From Pseudogracilibacillus sp037072025 (GTDB lineage Bacteria; Bacillota; Bacilli; Bacillales; Amphibacillaceae): a stretch of 64,000 nucleotides of DNA. Location of the stretch: assembly GCF_037072025.1 (NCBI RefSeq), contig NZ_JAXHDD010000021.1:3930-67929 (forward strand). Reading direction: 5' to 3'. This document shows positions 59,846-64,000 of the stretch, piece by piece. Each line of letters opens with the position of its first letter. The stretch's first letter is position 1. The notes beneath the pieces are model-generated. The model was not told the DNA's origin and searched no databases. It saw only the letters and a program-made list of their open reading frames with translations. A program made the position numbers and the translations under genes.

Positions 59846-60241
59846 ATGATTGTAAGAAACCTAGATGAAATTATTGGAACAGAAAACGAAACAAAAGCAG
59901 ATACTTGGTCAAGTCGCCGCTTCCTATTGAAAAAGGATGGCATGGGGTTTTCATTTCATGAAACAATTATTTATGCAGGAACCGAAACACATATTCATTA
60001 TCAAAACCACTTAGAAGCAGTTTACTGCGTTGCTGGAGATGGAGAAATCGAAACAGTAAAAGACGGAAAAGTTTATCCGATTAAAAACGGGACGATGTAC
60101 GCATTAAACGAAAACGACGAACATTACTTACGTGGTGGCAAAGAAGATATGCGGTTAATTTGTGTATTTAACCCTCCACTTGTCGGTAGAGAAACACATG
60201 ATGAAAATGGCGTTTATCCATTACTAGATGATGAAGAATAA
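59846..60241 (+). CDS. ectC: L-ectoine synthase EctC
   Basis: A 131-residue cupin that cyclises N-gamma-acetyl-diaminobutyrate to ectoine. Typical features are IVRNLDEIIGTENETKADTW, SFHETIIYAGTETHIHYQNH (metal-binding region) and LEAVYCVAGDGEIETV, ending RLICVFNPPLVGRETHD. I choose ATG 59846, with GAGGAG at eight bases; an ATG six bases earlier is too close to that site. It completes the ectABC operon, which provides a compatible solute against salt and heat stress. No ectD hydroxylase follows. Confidence 0.95.
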   Translation: MIVRNLDEIIGTENETKADTWSSRRFLLKKDGMGFSFHETIIYAGTETHIHYQNHLEAVYCVAGDGEIETVKDGKVYPIKNGTMYALNENDEHYLRGGKEDMRLICVFNPPLVGRETHDENGVYPLLDDEE

Positions 60242-60247
60242 TTTTTT

Positions 60248-60290
60248 TGCTTCAGCCTTTGAATTAGGCTGAAGCTTTTTATATTCCATG
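60248..60290 (+). terminator. Terminator of the ectABC operon
   Basis: GCTTCAGCC / GGCTGAAGC perfect stem around a TTTGAATTA loop and T5, just after the ectC stop. Confidence 0.93.
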
Positions 60291-60552
60291 CAAATTATAT
60301 GGAGCTAGTTAGATCAATTTTATCATGACAAAATACTTCAATGTCACTATTATACAATCCTCTTTTTATCTTCTTTCCATTTCTTCGTAAATAAATGCCG
60401 ATATTTCGTAACTTTATTCCGATTTTTTGTCAATACGATATCTTGTCTAACAATAAACATTGTTAATAAGCCCTTTTATTAGTTGGCATTAAAATTGCAT
60501 TATTAAAGGTTAGGTGATGTATTCACTAAAAAAACTATAGGAGGAATAATCA

Positions 60553-61563
60553 ATGAAAGCAGCTGTAGTTAATCAGTTTAAAGAAAAGCTAGAGGTAAAA
60601 GAAGTTGAGATACCAACACCAGGAAATGGAGAAATTTTAATTAAAATGGAAGCATGTGGTGTATGTCATACAGATTTACATGCAGCACACGGGGATTGGC
60701 CAGTAAAACCAAAGCTTCCCGTTATTCCTGGTCATGAAGGAGTTGGGATTGTCGAAAAACTTGGCGATAATGTTACTTCATTAAAAATTGGTGATCGTGT
60801 TGGTGTTCCTTGGTTATTTAAAGCATGTGGAGAGTGCGAGTACTGTTTATCTGGGCAAGAAACATTATGTTTGGATCAATTAAATGGTGGATATTCTGCA
60901 GATGGAGCTTTTGCTGAATATTGTGTAGCACCCGCTGATTATGTTGCGAGAATACCAGACGGTGTGGATTCTGTTGAAATTGCTCCAATTTTATGTGCTG
61001 GAGTAACAACATATAAAGCTTTAAAAGTTTCTGGTGCAAAAGCGGGCGATTGGGTCGCAATTTATGGTATTGGTGGATTAGGACATATTGCCTTGCAATA
61101 TGCTAAAGCAATGGGATTTAATGCTATTGCTGTCGATATCCAAGACGATAAACTCGAGCTTGCAAAAGAACTTGGGGCAGACATTACGATTAACGGTAGA
61201 AAAGTGGATCCTGCAGAAGAAATTAATAATAAAGTTGGTGGAGCCCAAGCGGCTATTAGTGTCGCTGTAACAAAATCAGCATTTGAACAAGCATACCATT
61301 CAGTTAAAAGAGGTGGCTCTGTTGTTTTAGTCGGACTACCAAATGACGAAATACCAGTGCCTATTTTTGATACTGTTTTAAATGGAGTTAGTGTAAAAGG
61401 ATCGATTGTTGGGACTCGTAAAGATATGCAAGAAGCATTACAATTTGCTGCTGATGGAAAAGTTCGTGCAATCGTTTCGACAGCAAAAATAGACGACATT
61501 AATGATGTATTTGACAAAATGGAAAAAGGTAAAATAAATGGGCGAGTCGTTTTAGAATTTTAA
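60553..61563 (+). CDS. Zinc-dependent alcohol dehydrogenase (AdhP/AdhT-like)
   Basis: A 336-residue medium-chain dehydrogenase. Catalytic zinc ligands are in CGVCHTDLHAAHGDWP and PGHEGVG. The structural zinc is held by four cysteines in CGECEYCLSGQETLC. The NAD site is IYGIGGLGHIALQYAKAMG. It interconverts primary alcohols such as ethanol with aldehydes using NAD. The aldehyde dehydrogenase gene 105 bases downstream suggests they act in series to oxidise alcohol to acid, or in reverse during low oxygen. AGGAGG precedes the ATG. No certain Rex or other operator was recognised upstream. Confidence 0.93.
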   Translation: MKAAVVNQFKEKLEVKEVEIPTPGNGEILIKMEACGVCHTDLHAAHGDWPVKPKLPVIPGHEGVGIVEKLGDNVTSLKIGDRVGVPWLFKACGECEYCLSGQETLCLDQLNGGYSADGAFAEYCVAPADYVARIPDGVDSVEIAPILCAGVTTYKALKVSGAKAGDWVAIYGIGGLGHIALQYAKAMGFNAIAVDIQDDKLELAKELGADITINGRKVDPAEEINNKVGGAQAAISVAVTKSAFEQAYHSVKRGGSVVLVGLPNDEIPVPIFDTVLNGVSVKGSIVGTRKDMQEALQFAADGKVRAIVSTAKIDDINDVFDKMEKGKINGRVVLEF

Positions 61564-61667
61564 CCAATTATTTGAAAACGTTATCAAAAAATGACTGTCT
61601 ACATAGAAGGTAGGTAAAATATTCCTACCTTCTAAATTACTACGTAAACGGGAAAAGGGGTATTGTA

Positions 61668-63185
61668 ATGATTTATGAACAACCAGGAAAAGAAAATTCA
61701 AAAGTTACGTTTAAAAAACGCTATGATAATTTTATTAATGGGAAATGGATCAAGCCTGTAAATAATAGATATTTTGAAAATCCAACCCCTGTAACAGGAG
61801 AAATTTTTTGTGAAGTTGCTCGTTCTTCAAAAGAAGATATTGAATTAGCTTTAGATGCCGCACACAGTGTAAAAGATAAGTGGGGAAAAACATCCCCCGC
61901 TGAAAGGGCCCTTATCTTAAATAAAATTGCCGATCGGATGGAAGAAAATCTTGAAATGTTAGCTGTTGCCGAGACATGGGATAATGGAAAGGCTGTTCGA
62001 GAAACATTAAACGCTGACATTCCTTTAGCAATTGATCATTTCCGCTACTTTGCTGGTGCAATCCGTGCACAAGAAGGGACATTAAGTCAAATTGATGAAA
62101 ATACTGTTGCTTATCATTTTCACGATCCACTCGGTGTCGTAGGTCAAATTATCCCATGGAATTTTCCACTCCTAATGGCTACGTGGAAAATTGCTCCAGC
62201 CCTTGCTGCCGGAAATTGTATAGTTTTAAAACCAGCGGAACAAACTCCTGCATCGATTATGGTGTTAATGGAATTGATTGGTGACTTACTTCCTGCTGGG
62301 GTTTTAAATGTAGTAAACGGTTTTGGTGTGGAAGCGGGAAAACCATTAGCATCAAATCCAAGAATTTCTAAAATTGCTTTTACTGGAGAAACGACTACTG
62401 GTCGGTTGATTATGCAATATGCATCTGAGAACATTATCCCTGTTACACTTGAACTTGGAGGAAAGTCTCCAAATATATTTTTCAAAAACATAATGGATAA
62501 AGACGATGACTTTTTAGATAAAGCAATTGAAGGATTTGTCTTATTTGCTTTAAACCAAGGAGAAGTTTGTACATGCCCTTCCCGAGCCCTAATTGATGAA
62601 GCGATCTACGATGAATTTATTGAGAGAGCACTTGACAGGGTGAAAGAGATTAAAACAGGAAATCCCCTTGATACTGAAACTATGATGGGTGCCCAGGCAT
62701 CCACAGAGCAAATGGAAAAAATATCATCTTATTTAAATATTGGCCGCCAAGAGGGAGCAACATGTTTAATTGGTGGAGGATCTAATGTAATTGAAGGATT
62801 TGAAAATGGATATTATATTAAACCGACCGTATTTAAAGGCCATAATAAGATGCGTATTTTCCAAGAAGAAATTTTCGGCCCTGTCGTTGCTGTTACAACT
62901 TTCGAAAATGAACAGGAAGCACTGAAAATTGCTAACGATACACTTTACGGTCTTGGTGCAGGAGTTTGGTCAAGAGAGATGAATACAGCTTATCGTTTCG
63001 GAAGAGGAATCCAAGCCGGTAGAGTATGGACGAACTGTTATCATGCCTATCCTGCCCACGCTGCTTTTGGAGGCTATAAAAGTTCTGGAATTGGAAGAGA
63101 AACACATCTGATGATGTTAAACCACTATCAACAAACAAAAAATTTACTTGTAAGTTACAGTGAAGATAAATTAGGATTTTTCTAA
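61668..63185 (+). CDS. NAD-dependent aldehyde dehydrogenase (acetaldehyde dehydrogenase ExaC/AldA-like)
   Basis: A 505-residue ALDH. Active-site glutamate is in VTLELGGKSPN and catalytic cysteine in NQGEVCTCPSRALID. The nucleotide-binding block is IIPWNFPLLMATWKIAPALA, with a C-terminal PAHAAFGGYKSSGIGRETHL. The NQGEVCTCPSR sequence, with two neighbouring cysteines, is typical of the ExaC/AldB acetaldehyde dehydrogenases. It oxidises aldehydes made by the upstream alcohol dehydrogenase to carboxylic acids. It is followed by a hairpin terminator and then repeats. Confidence 0.93.
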   Translation: MIYEQPGKENSKVTFKKRYDNFINGKWIKPVNNRYFENPTPVTGEIFCEVARSSKEDIELALDAAHSVKDKWGKTSPAERALILNKIADRMEENLEMLAVAETWDNGKAVRETLNADIPLAIDHFRYFAGAIRAQEGTLSQIDENTVAYHFHDPLGVVGQIIPWNFPLLMATWKIAPALAAGNCIVLKPAEQTPASIMVLMELIGDLLPAGVLNVVNGFGVEAGKPLASNPRISKIAFTGETTTGRLIMQYASENIIPVTLELGGKSPNIFFKNIMDKDDDFLDKAIEGFVLFALNQGEVCTCPSRALIDEAIYDEFIERALDRVKEIKTGNPLDTETMMGAQASTEQMEKISSYLNIGRQEGATCLIGGGSNVIEGFENGYYIKPTVFKGHNKMRIFQEEIFGPVVAVTTFENEQEALKIANDTLYGLGAGVWSREMNTAYRFGRGIQAGRVWTNCYHAYPAHAAFGGYKSSGIGRETHLMMLNHYQQTKNLLVSYSEDKLGFF

Positions 63186-63240
63186 ATTAAATTAGAAAAT
63201 TTTTCAGGAACAATAGGCTTAGCTATAGTAGTCATAGAGA

Positions 63241-63294
63241 AAACCGAACTAGATTTTAAACTGTTATTAAAGTTTATATTAGTTCGGATTTTTC
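63241..63294 (+). terminator. Terminator after the aldehyde dehydrogenase gene
   Basis: CCGAACTA (63244-63251) pairs with TAGTTCGG (63280-63287), followed by ATTTTTC. The stem sequence is the same as in the hairpin at 53583-53640. Confidence 0.75.
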
Positions 63295-63318
63295 ATTTGG
63301 CTATTTTATAAACTTTAT

Positions 63319-63566
63319 AGTGCGTGTTCAAAAAGGAGGATAAAAAGGGCCAAGAAGTTCGAGGCGGCGCAGTTTCAAGCAGCGGAATGTATGCATTTAG
63401 ATACATGAGCGAACGCTTCTAGCACGCAGAAAAAGTGCTTTCCTTTTTCAAGGAAACGCTTCTAGCACGCAAAAAAAGTGATTTCCCTTTTTCAAGGAGC
63501 GGAGAAACAAGCATTCGTGCGAAATTCGCAGTGTCATTTTTACCAGACTTTTTGAACATCCTCTTA
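63319..63566. repeat. Dispersed MITE-like repeat, copy E
   Basis: A 248-base copy in inverted orientation, from AGTGCGTGTTCAAAAAGG to TTTTTGAACATCCTCTT. The module AACGCTTCTAGCACGCA.AAAAAGTG occurs twice in tandem (63414 and 63463), showing that module number varies between copies. Confidence 0.9.
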
Positions 63567-63620
63567 TAACAAATATCCATAAACTGCGACGTAAGAGTCT
63601 ACATGTTATTTATGTATCAA

Positions 63621-64000
63621 CCCCATGTCTTGGCGGCAATTAATATATTGCAAATCGACTCGACGTCTTGGAAAATCACTCGACATGTCCCAAATCGACT
63701 CGACATCTTGGTGAATGACTCGACGTCTTGCAAATCGACTCGACATCTTGCAAATCGACTCGACGTCTTGGAAAACGACTCGACATCTTGCAAATCGACT
63801 CGACGTCTTGGAAAATGACTCGACATCTTGCCAATCGACTCGACGTCTTGGAAAATGACTCGACGTCTTGCAAATCGACTCGACATCTTGGAGAATGACT
63901 CGACATCTTGGAAAATCACTCGACATGTTTGAAATCGACTCGACATCTTGGAAAATGACTCGACATCTTGGAGAATGACTCGACATCTTTGTGAATGACT
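63621..64000. repeat. TCGACRTCTTG array, exact 20-bp period, running off the window
   Basis: From 63661 to 64000 there are 17 contiguous 20-base units without a single insertion or deletion, preceded by one or two eroded units from about 63621. The consensus is CGAC(A/G)TCTTG(G/C)AAAT(C/G)ACT, with small variants. Two tail types, CAAATCGACT and GAAAATGACT, are mixed along the array. All three minus-strand frames stay open only because the unit lacks stop codons; no ribosome binding site or conserved protein is present. The right end is outside the window. Confidence 0.93.

Noticed and set aside
63606..63986. Overlapping minus-strand reading frames of 76-126 codons with a repeating SRRVDLQDVES-like pattern
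   Set aside because: They arise in all three frames because the 20-bp unit contains no stop codon; there is no ribosome binding site, and the translations differ by frame. The DNA repeat explains them fully.
63621..64000. CRISPR array
   Set aside because: Units are 20 bp with an 11-base core and repeating tails; there are no unique 30-40 bp spacers and no cas genes.

Overview
This window looks like chromosome of an AT-rich, halotolerant, aerobic member of the Bacillaceae. The gene content fits the Oceanobacillus/Virgibacillus neighbourhood, but the genus cannot be fixed from sequence alone. The evidence is an ectoine operon (ectABC), a sigma-B module (rsbU-rsbV-rsbW-sigB) beside tex, an msmX/yxkF pair, rocB, a CYP152 peroxygenase, a PerR-boxed catalase, a FadR-type operator at fadH, and AGGAGG-like ribosome binding sites throughout. 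No rRNA, tRNA, prophage or CRISPR array was seen.

Layout. 0-7.5 kb: a PucR-type regulator and the shared sugar-ABC ATPase msmX, then a FAD oxidoreductase / racemase / permease operon, a glycerophosphodiesterase and cutC. 7.4-12.3 kb: an amino-sugar PTS island in which the transporter (EIICB), antiterminator and EIIA are intact, but a HAD phosphatase, a ROK kinase and a ROK repressor are broken. 12.5-18.3 kb: an amidase, a complete GlcNAc catabolic operon (ROK kinase-nagA-nagB) and a divergent GH3-like gene whose catalytic motifs are lost. 18.6-23.7 kb: two paralogous polar amino acid ABC transporters. 24-28 kb: a DASS transporter relic, a lipoprotein joining a ComEC-like hydrolase domain to a ComEA-like DNA-binding domain, two DUF3006-type proteins, a membrane protein and a methyltransferase. 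28.5-37 kb: rocB, an IS1634-type transposase fragment, an LCP cell-wall ligase, an MBL hydrolase, the YdbS/YdbT pair and the RNA helicase cshA. 37-44 kb: a DMT exporter, esterase, YppG-like protein, EcsAB-like ABC transporter, glyoxalase-like protein and DUF368 protein. 44-53 kb: katA, tex, the sigma-B module, a DUF4870 protein and the P450. 53.7-64 kb: a penicillin-acylase-family protein, fadH, ectABC, and an alcohol plus aldehyde dehydrogenase pair.

The genes suggest a cell that recycles peptidoglycan amino sugars, imports amino acids, and copes with osmotic and oxidative stress through ectoine, catalase and sigma B.

The most unusual content is non-coding. There are four intergenic arrays in which a short conserved word recurs every 20-21 bp: CGTGGTTA at 35.14-35.65 kb, with a 99-bp higher-order period; TCGACRTCTTG at 63.62-64.0 kb, exactly 20 bp; and CGCTGAA at 2.27 and 42.17 kb. 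The words are unrelated but the spacing is shared, close to two helical turns. There is also a MITE-like dispersed repeat in five recognisable copies plus two relics, and a 94-95 bp tandem repeat upstream of ectA. ectA itself has an ideal ribosome binding site followed by GTT where a start codon is expected.
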